Part shown: piece by piece, positions 37,401 through 49,569 of the stretch | How positions within the stretch are numbered: the stretch's first letter is position 1 | Layout of the letters: each line of letters starts with the position of its first letter | DNA from: Camelus bactrianus | Lineage: Eukaryota; Chordata; Mammalia; Artiodactyla; Camelidae | Reading direction: 5' to 3' | Assembly: GCF_048773025.1 (NCBI RefSeq) | Contig: NC_133559.1 | Span: 9,888,501-9,952,500 of the forward strand | Length of the DNA: 64,000 bases | Translations under genes and position numbers: made by a program | The notes under the pieces: model-generated | Told to the model about the DNA's origin: nothing | Databases searched by the model: none | Seen by the model: only the letters and a program-made list of their open reading frames with translations

Positions 37401-37713
37401 GCTGGAAAGGCCACGGGGCATGACCGTTCACCTTCTGTCACTTCTTCTCACAGAACAGGACATTGAGAATCCAAGTGTGGACTCGATTTCTCCAAAGCCA
37501 AAAGACATGAAAATTTCCAGCCACACCAAGACTACAGACTTCGTCATTAACCAGGAACTGGGGTGACAGAGGAGATCAGGAGGATGCTGGCAGGAGCAGG
37601 AAGAAATCTGGAGGCCAGACAGTGGGAGAACTGGAGGGGAAATGAAAGACTGTGTGGGAGGCCTGCGGCTGGGGGAAACTGAAGGGTTTCTTGGCAGGGA
37701 AGTGGGCAGAGGC

Positions 37714-37743
37714 AGAGGTTTGTCTGTGTGCCAAGGGAAGTCA
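37714..37743 (+). promoter_or_regulatory. Shared CD1 5' block, CD1E copy
   Basis: GTTTGTCTGTGT (37718-37729) followed by GGAAGTCA (37736-37743), 99-117 bases before the CD1E ATG. It matches the other two copies. Confidence 0.45.
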
Positions 37744-37834
37744 GAGGAGAGTGAGAGAGGGCTTAGAGCAGAGCCGATATCTGCGTTCTGAGGGCACTTG
37801 CCTGCTGAAGCATCCTTTGCCTGACAGAGCTTCG

Positions 37835-40689
37835 ATGCTGCTCCTGCTGCCCTTGTTTTTCAAGGGACTTCTCTGCCATGGGGAAAGCGCAGAGGGTATG
37901 ATCCCAGGTGGAGAGATGCCTGTGGTTGGGCACTGCAGGGTGGAGAGGATGTTCTGGGGAGGACCTGGGGAAGGGAATAAGGCTCCTACAGGATGCCTTT
38001 GGATTCTGCGTGCCAAGCGAGTGTCCAGGCGAAGTGTTCTTGCCCCCAATTCAGTTAATCTCTCTGATTTTGGGGAGAAGAAGCTGGACCATGGGGAAGG
38101 GGGGATGGGTATGTGTGCAAACTGTGTAACCATCTCCATCCTTCCTCTCCACCTTGTCTCCATCCTTTTATATCCTCCCTCAGCTCCCCAGGTTCTAGGA
38201 CCCCATCATCCAGCTGCAGAAGAGCCCCCCTCCTTCCGCGTACTCCAGACTGTTTCCTTTGCCAACAGCAGCTGGACGCACACCGATGGCTCAGGCTGGC
38301 TGGGCGAGCTGCAGACTCATGTCTGGGACAGTGTCTCGCATACCTTCCTCTTTCTGCGGCCCTGGTCTCGGGGCAACTTCAGCAAGGAGGAGCTGAAGAG
38401 CATCCAGGCAGTACTGCAGCTGTACTTCCACGATTTCCCTAGGGTGGTGCAGAGCTTTAGCAGGCAGTTTCAGTTCGAATGTGAGTTTCTTGTTCTGAAG
38501 GGTAGATGGTGTACGGGTCCTGACCCTCATCCAAACTTCCTGATCTTATTCCTTGTCCCCTTTTGGTCGCCCTCCCTCCTCGGCTTCACCCTTCACCACC
38601 TTCCCCACTCTACCCCTCGCCCCACCATAGACACAGCCGGGCCTTAATGAATACAGCTCTCCATCCCTGAAAATTCCCTCATGTTCTAAACCTTGAACAG
38701 CTGTCTCCTCTTGAACTTCTACCCACCACTCCTGGCCTCAGGTTCAGCCTTTCTTCACCGAGATTCTGCCCCTCCTTTCTTCCTGGTCTGAGTGTTCACA
38801 GAGTTCCACTGGTGCCTAACCACTCCCCAGTGACTTCTTCCAGATCGTCTTCTGTTTTTCTAACAACTCTCCTATCTAGCCCTTCCCCATTAATTATTTG
38901 AAAATACCTTTATCATCTCCAAAACATCTTCCCACAAATTCCCTCCTTTTTTCCTGCCCCATTGTTAGTCCTCCATGAAATTCCCCAGAACGTTTTCCTT
39001 CTCTTGCATCTCTTCACTTCTTAGGTTGCTTACGCTCCTTTTCTGTAATCCTTTCCATGTTGATTCTCTCTTTCTTTTTCACCCCCAGACCCCTTTGAGG
39101 CCCAGGTATCAGCTGGCTGTTTAATACATCCTGGAAAGCCCTTGGAAGCCTTCTTATATGCAGCGTATCAAGGATCAGATTTCCTGAGTTTCCAAGGAAA
39201 CTCTTGGAAACCATCTCCGGGAGCAGGGAGTCGAGCTCAGAACGTCTGTAGGGTGCTCAGCCGCTACCGAGTTATTAAAGAGGTCGTGCAGAGCCTTCTC
39301 GATGACATCTGCCCTCGGTTTCTGGCAGGCCTCCTTAAAGCAGGGAAGTCAGACCTAGAACGACAAGGTGAGCCCAACTCTCTCTCCTCTCCTATTCCTA
39401 GTGTTTTAACTCTTGTATTTAGTTTTCTACTCTGTACTATCATTTTGAAATACATAGTAAGAAACTAACAAGTGAGATGTGTGGGTTTAGAATTATTTCC
39501 TAGAAAAGGAAAAGAAGTGATTCCTAAAATTGCTAAAGGACCTGAGTCACTGCACTGTGGCCTCGGGTGCCCTTCTAAAGTCCATTTCCTGTCATCGTCT
39601 CCCCTCTAGTGAAGCCAGAGGCCTGGGTGTCCAGCGGCCCCGCCCCTGGGCCCGGCCGTCTGCTGCTGGTGTGCCACATCTCTGGCTTTCATCCAAAACC
39701 CGTGTGGGCGATGTGGATGCGGGGTGAGCAGGAGCAGCCAGGCACTCGGCGAGGTGACGTCCTGCCCCAGGCTGACGGGACGTGGTACCTCCGAGTGACC
39801 CTGGATGTGGCGGCTGGGGAGGCGGCCGGCCTGAGCTGCCGGGTGAGACACAGCAGTCTAGGTGGCCACGACATCATCATCCACTGGGGTGAGAAAGAAC
39901 GGGGGCCCAGCTGGGAGACAGCAGGCTGCCTAGAATCCAAGGGCTAGTGAGTAGAGCTCGGGAAATGGCTAGAAATGCCATGCACGAGAGGATCAAAGTG
40001 GGAGAAGGGTGGAGGATGACCGCAGTTGAATTTCAGGAAAATGCTAGTAGGAGTTAGAGATACTAGACAGAAAAGGAAGAAGGATCTATGGATTTGGTGA
40101 AAGAGAGAGGGATGGGGGAGACCAGGGACATAGAATCAGGAGGAAGTGAAATGAGAGCTCTAGAAAATACAGATGAAAACTCTGGGGAAGTCCCGCCCCT
40201 GTGAAATGAGAAGCATTAACTGCGGCAGAATAGAGAGAACTTTATAGACCAACTTCCTTATTTGATCCCCAACTAGGTGGATACTCCATCCTCCTGACAG
40301 TGGCCTGTTTGACAGTGATCTGTTTGGCAGTGATAGTCACCCTGGTCATCTTGGTTATCGCTGACTTATCCTCTAAAAAGCAGAGGTGAGTCTTTTTTTC
40401 CAGTGTTTCTTCAACTTCTTATGAACTCGTTCTTCTTTCCTCTGTTTTCTTTTTTCTTCCCCCTTTCTCTCTGATTTCCCCTTTTTTTGAGATCAAGATT
40501 GTCTTCTTCTTCTCCCACAGCTCAAATCAGAATGTCCTCTCTGCCCGTGTCTCCCACCCTGCCTTTCCCACAAGAACTGACACCCAAGACCCCAAGAGTT
40601 CGGGACATCAGCTCTCTTTGGCATGGGAACCGTGGATCAAAAACAGACTCTTAAAGAAACTGAAAGCCAGCTTAAAGCAACTCTGGTGA
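37835..40689 (+). CDS. CD1E: CD1e, membrane-associated then soluble lipid-transfer CD1, six exons, intact
   Basis: Exons read 37835-37895, 38184-38480, 39089-39367, 39610-39888, 40277-40385 and 40521-40689, total 1194 bases, 397 residues (human about 388). Exon 2 is 297 bases, 30 longer than in CD1A and CD1B, because it encodes the extra N-terminal stretch typical of CD1e ([14 protein letters not shown]). Other CD1e marks are [15 protein letters not shown], the alpha3 end [13 protein letters not shown], and a long tail of about 55 residues ending [18 protein letters not shown]. In the family, CD1e stays in the Golgi and late endosomes, is cleaved to a soluble form, and helps process glycolipids for CD1b. 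The first coding bases give [14 protein letters not shown] as signal peptide. Oddities: a 15-base tandem duplication in exon 5 adds five residues to the transmembrane helix, and most of exon 4 is identical to CD1B. Confidence 0.94.
39648..39859 (+). repeat. Alpha3-exon tract identical to CD1B
   Basis: Partner of 23459-23670: 212 of 212 bases agree. The first 38 bases of the exon and the end of the exon differ, and intron 4 diverges after about 27 bases. Confidence 0.95.
40305..40334 (+). repeat. 15-base tandem duplication in the CD1E transmembrane exon
   Basis: CTGTTTGACAGTGAT (40305-40319) is followed by CTGTTTGGCAGTGAT (40320-40334), 14 of 15 matching. The frame is kept and five hydrophobic residues are added (CLTVI, then CLAVI). 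Confidence 0.85.
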
Positions 40690-40844
40690 CGCTAGTTTTA
40701 CCTTCCATATAAAATCCTTTTCTCCTTGTTTAAAAACATGGTTCATACCTATAAACAAAGCATGATTTATTAAAACAGCTTGTTCTGGTAGAGATTCTGA
40801 CTTTTTTGGAAATTCCATCTTCCAGCAATATCTTTTCTGCTTTG

Positions 40845-41265
40845 GCCACATGTTCATCCCTGATCCTTCAAACTCTAATTCAAATGCCTTTTTCTTCAGA
40901 GCTTCCCTGAATTGCTCACTTAAAAGCTGTATGTCCCACACTGGACTGTTCTTCCTAAATACACTCATCTCTTCCTACCCTGAACGGTGACTTTTTTACG
41001 TTGCTGAGCTTTTCTCTCATTTGCTTGAAAGTAAGATTTAGGTGTTTATATTTGTGCCCATGACAAAAAGTCTTCCCTGGATTCAGGGCTAACTTCATGG
41101 GCATGTGACCTGTGCAGCTGTTGCCATCTCGAAATCTTACTCATTTTTGCAGGAGAGATAGTGCATTTTCATTTTATACTGACCCTACAAATTACATAGC
41201 TGGTTTGGCAGGAATTAGATGCTTCTGAATAAATGCTGACTGAAATAAATGTATTGTTAAATAAA
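40845..41265 (+). mobile_element. L2 LINE 3' fragment downstream of CD1E
   Basis: CTTCAGAGCTTCCCTGAATT near 40895, followed by an AATAAATGCTGACTGAAATA-like end, is typical of L2 3' termini. It starts about 155 bases after the CD1E stop and probably supplies its poly(A) signals. Confidence 0.5.
41228..41265 (+). promoter_or_regulatory. Cluster of three AATAAA signals downstream of CD1E
   Basis: AATAAA occurs at 41228-41233, 41244-41249 and 41260-41265, 540-580 bases after the CD1E stop. The cluster lies in an L2-like tail and would give a 3' UTR of ordinary length. Which signal is used cannot be told from sequence. Confidence 0.4.
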
Positions 41266-41959
41266 GTGATGTTGTCTTAATCCCTTTCCTCTTTGGCATC
41301 TTTGCCCCATTTGGCTGTGCTCTTATTAAAACTTTTCCTCTCTCCCTTTGTCTCTCACTAGAGGTGAAGGAGGCAAGTGAGTGCTTCAGACTCATAGCCA
41401 TTGTGGTATTTGTGCATCTTCAGAAATACTTAAAGAAAATAGTAACACATGAGATGTCTCCTGTCAAAGTCAGGGTGGGGTTAGACTGACATCCCAACTT
41501 CTCTGAGATCGTGTGTCACCATGTGTGTCTTTGTGGATGCACATATTCAGCAGATAAATTCATATTTTGGGAAGTTAGGAAGAAAACATGGAGAATGAGG
41601 ATAATTTTTATGGGCAAAGCCAAGGCAAAGAAGGAAAAGATTGATCAGATGCCAGTTTAGTTGTGTGTTTACCTTTCTTTGTTATTTTGATTTATCATTA
41701 TAACGGTTAATTATAACTTATTTTCTCCTTTTAAATATGGATTTAAAAATTATCTAATTGCTTTAATTGAGATACTTTTGATCAAGCCTGTTGGAGAGGA
41801 GGAAGCTGTTAAGGTGCAGTGTTCATATTGATGTCCAGGCAACATCTTCCCTGGGATGAGATAACTGGGCAGATTGTGTAGACTTCTTAGTGGGAATTTA
41901 ATACGTCATACGGGACCTTCTCAAGTTAACAGATGGGGTTCCACGATCATTTACATATG

Positions 41960-42050
41960 CATGTATATGTATGACTGAAACATGATGCTGTACACCAGAA
42001 AGGGACACAATTGTAAACCAACTACCCTTCAATTAAAAAACAAAACAGGG
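41960..42050 (+). mobile_element. L1 3' tail
   Basis: TGACTGAAACATGATGCTGT, ACACCAGAAAGGGACACAAT and an A-rich end near 42035 mark an artiodactyl L1 terminus. It ends just before the CpG-rich patch. Confidence 0.6.
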
Positions 42051-42164
42051 ATAACACCTTCCGTTCCTGACACCTATAAAACCAACAAAGTAACCAGCTT
42101 TGCTAGCAGGACAATCATGGAGCTTACTGTATCTTGATGTGTACACAAATGCAGTTGAAACAGT

Positions 42165-42370
42165 AAGAGATGCCGACGGCGCTGCGGCCGCCTCGGAGGG
42201 CAGCCTGTCCACGACGCGCCTGGTTCCCCGCGAGCAGGCGTTTCTCATCAGGCGCACGTCGGGCAGCCGCTCGAGGGGTCCTTGTGGCTGCGTCCCGGGG
42301 GCCTCCGGGGAACTCGGCGCCAGAAAGAGGCGGCGGAGTGAGAGAGCCGTCGGTGAGGGCTTTGGCAAAA
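42165..42370. other. Isolated CpG-rich patch, no gene recognised
   Basis: About 200 bases dense in CpG (GCCGACGGCGCTGCGGCCGC, CAGCCGCTCGAGG, GGCGGCGGAGTGAG) in a region otherwise rich in AT, just after an L1 tail. Two overlapping open frames of 80-100 codons cross it, but neither looks like a protein I know. The DNA to about 42700 stays moderately GC-rich and exon-like (a CCGGTGAGTG donor-like site at 42666). It may be a retrocopied 5' UTR or an unannotated first exon. Confidence 0.5.
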
Positions 42371-43139
42371 GAGATGGAGGGGATGTTCTTGGTTGTTGGT
42401 AAATTTCTCTAGGAAAAGCTTTAACTGTTGGAAAACTGATGGAATCGGAATATACTGGAGTCCAGAGTCAGAAAAGCACAGCGGCCATATGTGCCCTGGA
42501 CTTAGAACATGCTTATCTGAAATCTTCCATCTAATGAACGAAATAAGCTGAGGATGCGAAAGACTTGAGTTAAGTGGAACGACATAAACTGAAACGGGGA
42601 CCCAGGCTTCCAAGCGCACCACCTGCAGATGAAGAAAGATACTTATGCAGCACCTGCTCTGGGGCCGGTGAGTGCGGGGGGAGAGGTGCTACTGTTAAAG
42701 GCTTCTTCAGGCTACCCACAGAAGGTAACCATCCATCTTTGGGACTTAGACTTTACCCTTAAAAATTAAAACCAGTTTACAGTTTTTCTTCACTGGCCAT
42801 TTTCTCATTCATACTTTCCTCTGTAAATAGACCCATCATTTTCCTAGTTCCTCAAGATCGAAATTTTCTTCTCTTTGCTTCATCATTCTTCCTGAGTAGC
42901 CAGTCACCAAAGCCGTCTTTATAAGTTCTCTTACACTCCATTCTCTTTTCCATCATCCTGATCCAGGTGGGAACACCACTGGTGAAAATGTAATGAAAAT
43001 CAATGATCCCAGTATCTGTAATGCAATGACCTCATATTGAGCATCAGCTCGGTTATTATAGCCTGTAAGAGAAGTACATATTTTATGGTTAAAGCTGATT
43101 GGATACTTAAAAAAACAAAAACAAAAACAAAAACTTAAT

Positions 43140-43270
43140 TGGAACCTGCCTACATATTAACTCATGTAGCTCTGGTTACCATCCTGAGGCGGATACCATT
43201 ATTCTCATTTTACAGATGAGGAGACATTATAGTCACATAACTAAGTATTGTAGGCAGTTTTGCTTCAAAA
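43140..43270 (-). mobile_element. MIR SINE
   Basis: Antisense MIR core: ATTCTCATTTTACAGATGAG followed by a weak AGTCACATAACTAAGT match. Confidence 0.6.
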
Positions 43271-44779
43271 TCTATGCTTTAAACACGACACCACACAGAC
43301 AACAAATAATTATTAGACGTCCACCATGGATAGGTGCTATGGTAGGTAATGAAATACAACAGAGGCACAAGAGTAAAGTATCCTTACACAGAGAACTTAC
43401 AGGATGGTGGATGGCTGGTTAGAAGTATATAAAAGTATATAAAAATATTATACATAAGGTGATGATGTATGCTGTAATTAAGAAATGAATTAGGGAAAGG
43501 AGATCAAAGAGAAAAATGGGCCACTATTTTTAAAATGGTGGACAGAATGGGCCCCTCTAAGAAGATGGCTTTTGAGAAGAGACCTAAAGCAAGAACGAGA
43601 AACAAGCCATGCCATATTTAGGGGAAGAGCATCGCAAACAAAGCAACTACACATAAGAACAGCATTAGACTGGGTGTGTTCTGAAATCTGTAAGAACTCC
43701 AGCACAGCTGCATTGGAGTAAGTGACGAGGAATGGTAGGAGATGAGGCCATAGAGTTGGAGTCAGATCATAAAGGAGCCTTACAGGCTGTGGCACAGTGA
43801 CTGAAAGTCACTGGAGAGTTTTGAATGAATGTGTAGCAGTTGTTAGGTAAAAGGAGATGAATTCTTAACCACAAATTTTACCTGGTCTCATCATTGGATG
43901 ACTACAAAATTGGACACAATTGCATCTATACCCAAATTGCAGTGACCCTGATCTGCTTATTGCGTATGAACTTAGTCCTGCTAAAAGCATGTCTCTCCTA
44001 TGCTCACAAACCAGATTTTCAGCATTGGTTGCCAAGTGGCATCTGACTTGTTTGCTTTTTGTTTTTTCTCTCTAGTTTATACTTCCATTTGCCAACTGTC
44101 TGCTGCTCACAAGATTTCTAAGAGCAGCTTTATAGCTTCCGCTGCTGCCATGGTGACAATGTGTCCTTTCCCAAAGCATCTGACCAATCCTCTGGTGCCT
44201 TTCGAAGGGATGCTCCATACAGAGGCACAAGGTATGGCTTACCCCTCAGTTCTCTGTCTCATTTGATGCCCAGTTCCAGGAGCTGCTGTGTGTGTGTCTA
44301 ATCTCCTAAAGCCTCTTGTGTATGCTAACGTCAGCTCTGACTCTTACCCATCTCTTGGGATTCAGTAAAGGATCTCTTAACAACTTTTCCTTCAGTTTCA
44401 GTTGGCTGGCCAAATTATCTAGTTAAGTCATAGCAGCAAATGAAATCATATAGGTTGTAAAGGATTCACATAGACTCAGTTTGAACCGAACATGTTAAAA
44501 GATCTAAAAAGTATTTTCAATCTCTGTCATTATTTAAAGTGTCCCCAAAACACTAGAAGCACATGTGCTTACCCCTAAGTTTTATATGTGCCGCAGAACT
44601 GAGAGTTTACATTTATACAAATTCCTTTAAATGTAGCTGTCAGTGTATAAATTCCTCTAGGGGAGGTAGTTGCTTCCATTTTGTGTCAAGAAAAATCTAG
44701 GCTACCAATAGTCTTCAAATGAAGAACAATAGTGGTTCTTAAAATGTGAAATAAACTATGTGAACGAAAAATACTGCAA

Positions 44780-45240
44780 ACTGTATCAGTAAACAAAGAA
44801 CGCTGAAACCATCAAGCCATCAGCGGCTGGCGCCACCCCCCAGTGAAGACAAGCCTGCAGCCCAGCCTCTGCAGCCACTCACAGTGGTGCACCCTGAGGG
44901 GACTCAGAATAAGAAAGGACAGGATACTGGCCCTAGATAGCTAGGTGCTTGTCAAAGGAATGAATTCAATGAGCCCAAATGTTTGCTTCCTCCCATAAAT
45001 AGAAAGGCACTAAATTCTTTAACCTGAGATGCCTGGTTTTCTTTAGATAACAAGTAATCTTTTAATGTTCCAGCTACCTGGTCTTGGTTGTAAAGCTCCT
45101 ATATATCCTAGCTCCTCCCTACCTCTTCGGAGGAATCCCTCAGAGCCATCTGAGAGGTGGTCATCCTGGCTGGAGTCCTCCCGCCAAATAAAACATAACT
45201 CAACTTTTAGGCTGCGCATTTATTTCAGTCTACAAGTATT
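44780..45240 (+). mobile_element. Solo LTR fossil
   Basis: CTCCTATATATCCTAGCTCC (TATA region near 45100), AATAAA at 45187-45192 and a T-rich end are the layout of an LTR I associate with laurasiatherian ERV1 elements. Sense orientation. Confidence 0.5.
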
Positions 45241-45486
45241 TAGTTACAAAGCAAAAGATATGTGAATGTTACAGTATGTGTTTAATTTTTTATTGATTTT
45301 TAATAAGTAGGAGTGTTACATACACACATTCTATTAATTATACTTTCATGCATGCGTGGCTGTTTGTGTAAGCGGGCAAGACTAGACAGAGGAGATAATA
45401 AGCTAAGTAATCACAGAAAAAATACACTGAATCAAATATAGGAAAGATTTTTACCAGCAATAATCATCTATATAGTAAGTGTTTCT

Positions 45487-46390
45487 AAAAAACCGGCCTC
45501 TGTACCCCGATAGCCAAATTGGGAGTCAGAGGCAGAGTTTTGGGGGCATTAGATAAGAACGGCTTTATTGCTTTGCCAGGCAAAGGGAGTCACTGCAGGC
45601 TGATGCCCTAAAGACTGTGAGCCTGCCTTGGGGGCAGGGTCCTGGGGTTTTATAGAAAAATGGGAACAGGAGGGTGATAGCAATCAGGGTGTGAGCAGGG
45701 GCTACATTCCTTTCGTCTTGATAAGAACTCGCTGCTGTTATGGAGGAATTTAGGAGGGTCTGCCTGTTTTCTTGAGGTTCAGTCCATGACCTTCTTTCAA
45801 GACCCCTAGTGTAAAAGGGTAAGTTATTCTAAGAAAAGAGCTCACAGGGAGGGGAGCGTGTTAGTCATGAGGTCAGTTTAGCTGGAAGTACAGGCCTGAA
45901 CCACTCAGTAGCCATCTTGTCAGTTTTCTTCTCTTTCGAATCCCCGCTGTCAGTTCATTCCTTCCGTTTCTGTGGAAAAAGGGAAACGGGCACCCATCTC
46001 CTCTTTCTGCTTCCTACTGAATCGGGACATTGTCTGGGGATTCTTCCGATAGAAGGAGCAAGCATGATCATGCCAAGTCTTAAGGGGTTTTAGAAGAGTC
46101 TCAGTGGCCCTTTTACAGAGACGAGGAATACAACAAAGTATGAGTGGAACAAGTAAACAGGGAGTCTTTATGATTGATTTGTTATCTTTGCTATTATTAC
46201 TTCTCTTGCCTGAGAACAATTTGTTTTTTGTTCCCTTAAGATCATTATTACTGAGACCTGTTCAAGGGCAAGCATTGTGGCCAAGTTTAGATCACAAAAT
46301 GGCTTAGGCCAAAAGTGGCCTCCCTTACGTCAAGAAAGCCATGCCTGGTTTTCTTTCTCTGGGGACCTTCTACCTTATCTGCTTACATTT
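45487..46390 (-). mobile_element. LTR fossil with possible adjoining internal sequence
   Basis: In antisense, about 45487-45940 has the layout of an LTR (reverse AATAAA at 45564-45569). The following roughly 450 bases may be part of the internal region. It is a relic, family unresolved, of a different kind and opposite orientation from the LTR 250 bases to its left. Confidence 0.45.
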
Positions 46391-49300
46391 TCAAATACAC
46401 TCAGCTGAATCTTCATTACTTTAATTCATATCCTTACTCATATTTTTATTCTTAGTCATTTTCTACTTCTTTTTATTATAGTAGAAAATATACATAAAAA
46501 TTAAAATGCTACCATTTTATTTCATAGAAATACATGCACACATAATTTACATAAATTCCTAGTATAGTTTCCTTTAGGATTTGCCTGCCTTGTGTTTCAT
46601 TAATTTTTACCAATTTCATATATTCTAGGCTTTATGATTAGTTGTGTATTTAATGCATAAATATATAGAGGAATTGTGAGTGTTTAATGTTTGAAGGAAT
46701 ACAGTTTGATATATTCAACTTGTTACTGAAATGGCTTTACGGCAGTCCAAATTTTATTGAGTTTTCCCATCCACTAACAAAAGCCTAAATGGACAATAAA
46801 AATATATTCAAATTTTAAATTCAAATTCAGTCCAAGGAAGTAGGCAAGAAACAAATGCAAAGCCATCTTTTCACTGTCCTCTTCTCCCTGCAAACATCTG
46901 CCTGGAGAAATGATCAGAAATGAGGTCTTAGAGAAGTGAGCCTTCAGGTAGCGTCTGGTCTTGTAGGTCACTCTTGAGACTCACTCCTTTTCTCTGAATA
47001 GGGTGGGAACCATTTGGAGGTTTTGGTCTGAGCAGATACATGATCTGACTTGCTTTTCAAAGGATCATTCTGACTGTTGATAATAGACTTGGGGACAGGG
47101 ACAGGGTGGAAGCAGCAGGACCAACGACAGGCCTACTGGAGTAATTCAAGAAGACGATAGTATGAAATCTCAGTGCTAGAAGTGGGGGTGGTGAAAAGAG
47201 ACTTGAAACTGTGTGTGCTGTGAAAATTAAGCCAACAGGACTTGTTGATAGATTCTGTTGTTTAAAAAAAAATAAGTCAGGAATGACTCCAGGTTTTTGT
47301 TCGAAGCTGAAATTCCATTTGGAATTATAATAAGCTAAGATGGATAAAATTATGGAAGGAACAGGTCTGGAGGGCAAATGGAGGATTTAATTTTGGATGT
47401 TTAATTTAAAATACCTGTTAAGATTCAGAACCGAGAGGTCAAACAGGCCACTAAGTTTAGGTCTAGAATTGAGATGTATCCATGCTGAAGACACTTATTT
47501 GAGAACAATAACAAAAAGTGTGAGAACTCCACAGTAGTGGAGACAGTCATATATATAGATAGTTGGAATCCAGTGTTTTGTGTTGTTGGTAAGGCTGAGG
47601 GCATAAGGGAAGGAGTGGCCAGTTCTTCCTGAGGATTGCAAGAAAGGCTTCAGACATCCCACTGAAGGTGGAGTTCCAAAGGTGATCGGACACCAGGCCT
47701 GCTCTGGGAGGTCTTCAGTGAGTGAAGGCACAGAGATAGACAATATTTAGTTTTGAATTTTGTGGGGATTCTAAGTATTTGGAAATACCTGAATCATAAA
47801 GCATTGCCAAAGAACAGGATGAGACCAGGGAACATTTGTTACTTGTCTGTCACAAGAATGGAAATGGAAAATAAATGTTTAGCAGCTTTTACAGCAATTC
47901 AGCCAAGTAATTTTATGTATGTTAATCTAACTGTAATACAAGAAAAGTTCTTGTATTTTTTTAAAATTTTGTTTTTGAGATAGTTCATTTTCTTTTTTTC
48001 CAAAATCGTTGGTGCACAATACATTTTGAGGAAAATTGGTTTTTCAGCTCACAGGCATAATTATGAAGAGGTGTGCATGGTCATATGAAAGGCTGGAAAT
48101 AAGGAGTTGGACATACAGGCCTTTGCATGGCATGCTGCAGTATCTAAATGTGATCTAGAAGAAATCCAAGGCTGTGTGTTAAAAATTTTTTTTTTAATTT
48201 TTAGAAAAATTTATTTCAAGCGCATGACAAAATTCGCTAGTGTTAATTGACTATGCTTCAATAAAAAATAAGAATTAAAATAAAAAAATAAAAAAAATTT
48301 CTAGTGTTCTCTCAGATAAATCAGCAAGGTGATGGACTAATAAAAAAGTGCAGGTTTCAGGGATGGTTTGGAATTGGAGGAGTGATAAATTTGTGAAACA
48401 GAATAATTTATGAAGTAAGAGTGATTATAATTTCATTTCACAGTTTCATAAAAGCATCACGGTCAAGTCCTTTTTCACATAGGACATCTGTGAAAGGATG
48501 ATCTGAGATGCCAGGTGTGCAGACATTAGGTCAGAATCAAGGAGAAAAAAAAATGAAACAAACAATAGATATACAGCTTTGTCTAAAGTTGAAATAACAT
48601 GTTTTCACCCACCAACAACTAACTTTAAGTCAAAAACAGGAACAAGAGACAAAGAAGGTCTTTATTCAATGATAAAGGGGGCAATTCATCAAAAGACTAT
48701 AACAATTGTAAATATTACTGAACATCAACACACCTAAATGTATCAAATGATTATTAACATATGAGAAAAAATTTAAACAAATCACTATGAAAACAAAGCA
48801 AACCTACAAACAAAAAATGGAATGTGTTTAATTTATAATTAACATAATAAAAATCAAGTATTAAATTCTGAAGAAAACCTACAACTCTGGTAGTATTGGC
48901 CAATGCTCTTGTCACTAGAAAACCCAGTTCCTAGTATTGAAATATTGTTCCCCATTTAAGGCCTGGTTCAAGTTTCCTTTATTCTTAGTTCACTTATTCC
49001 AGTTTTTTTTTCAGAAGAAATAAATACTTGTTCTTTTGGTTCTCATAACTTTGTTCATATCCTTTAAACAGATCTCATTATCTGGCATTATTATAGTTTT
49101 TTTCATTGTTTGTCTTTCTACCTACCCAGTCTTCCACCTTCATAAATTATCCATTTATTCCTTCTTAACTTTTGTGCTTTGCATGGAATCTGGTACATAG
49201 TGTGTTTACTACTAGGTGAATGCCCAGGTCCTAGATAAGATGCTTCTAAGGACTTTAGATCTTATCCTCTCTGTCCAACCAGAAAAGCAATCCTTGGCCA

Positions 49301-49569
49301 CCTTTCATTTTAAGTGCTCTGTCTTCCCTTTAAAGACAACTATTATGCTTTCTTTTTTTTTCCCAAGTGTTTTTTTTTTTAACCAGGCATTGGACAATAT
49401 AGCATGTAGATTGACTTGCACTTTTTCTGGAATAGGAGAAAAGAAAAAGGCAACAAGGGTCCTAGTCCTTGGAAATACTGTCCAAGTCATGACCGAACTG
49501 ATGAAAGGACAAAGAAAGCGTCAAACCTTTGACTTCTTCTGTGACTTCCCTACTTAATTTTAGAATTTG

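Larger units (their letters stand above)
25571..37600. other. CD1B to CD1E intergenic DNA, no gene recognised
   Basis: Holds an antisense L1 (26.6 kb), two LTR fossils (27.5 and 28.7 kb), L1M (29.3 kb), an L1-like repeat (32.7 kb) and L2 (34.1 kb). The ORF at 35231-35734 (167 codons) lies in AT-rich DNA and has no recognised domain. From about 37.2 kb the DNA becomes purine-rich as CD1E nears. Confidence 0.6.
41266..49560. other. CD1E to OR10T2 intergenic DNA
   Basis: Apart from the CpG-rich patch, a MIR and two LTR fossils, I see AT-rich DNA with old repeat scraps. For example, a GGGAACCATTTGGAGGTTTT block near 46.99 kb has a diverged relative near 43.8 kb. This marks the boundary from the immune cluster to the odorant receptor cluster. 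No gene recognised. Confidence 0.55.

Noticed and set aside
37652-38647. A 331-codon frame running through CD1E exons 1 and 2
   Set aside because: It reads through intron 1 and past the exon 2 donor. The spliced six-exon model fits the family exactly.
42100-42412. Protein-coding gene in the CpG-rich patch
   Set aside because: The two overlapping frames have the arginine/alanine-rich look of translated GC-rich untranslated DNA, and no domain is visible.
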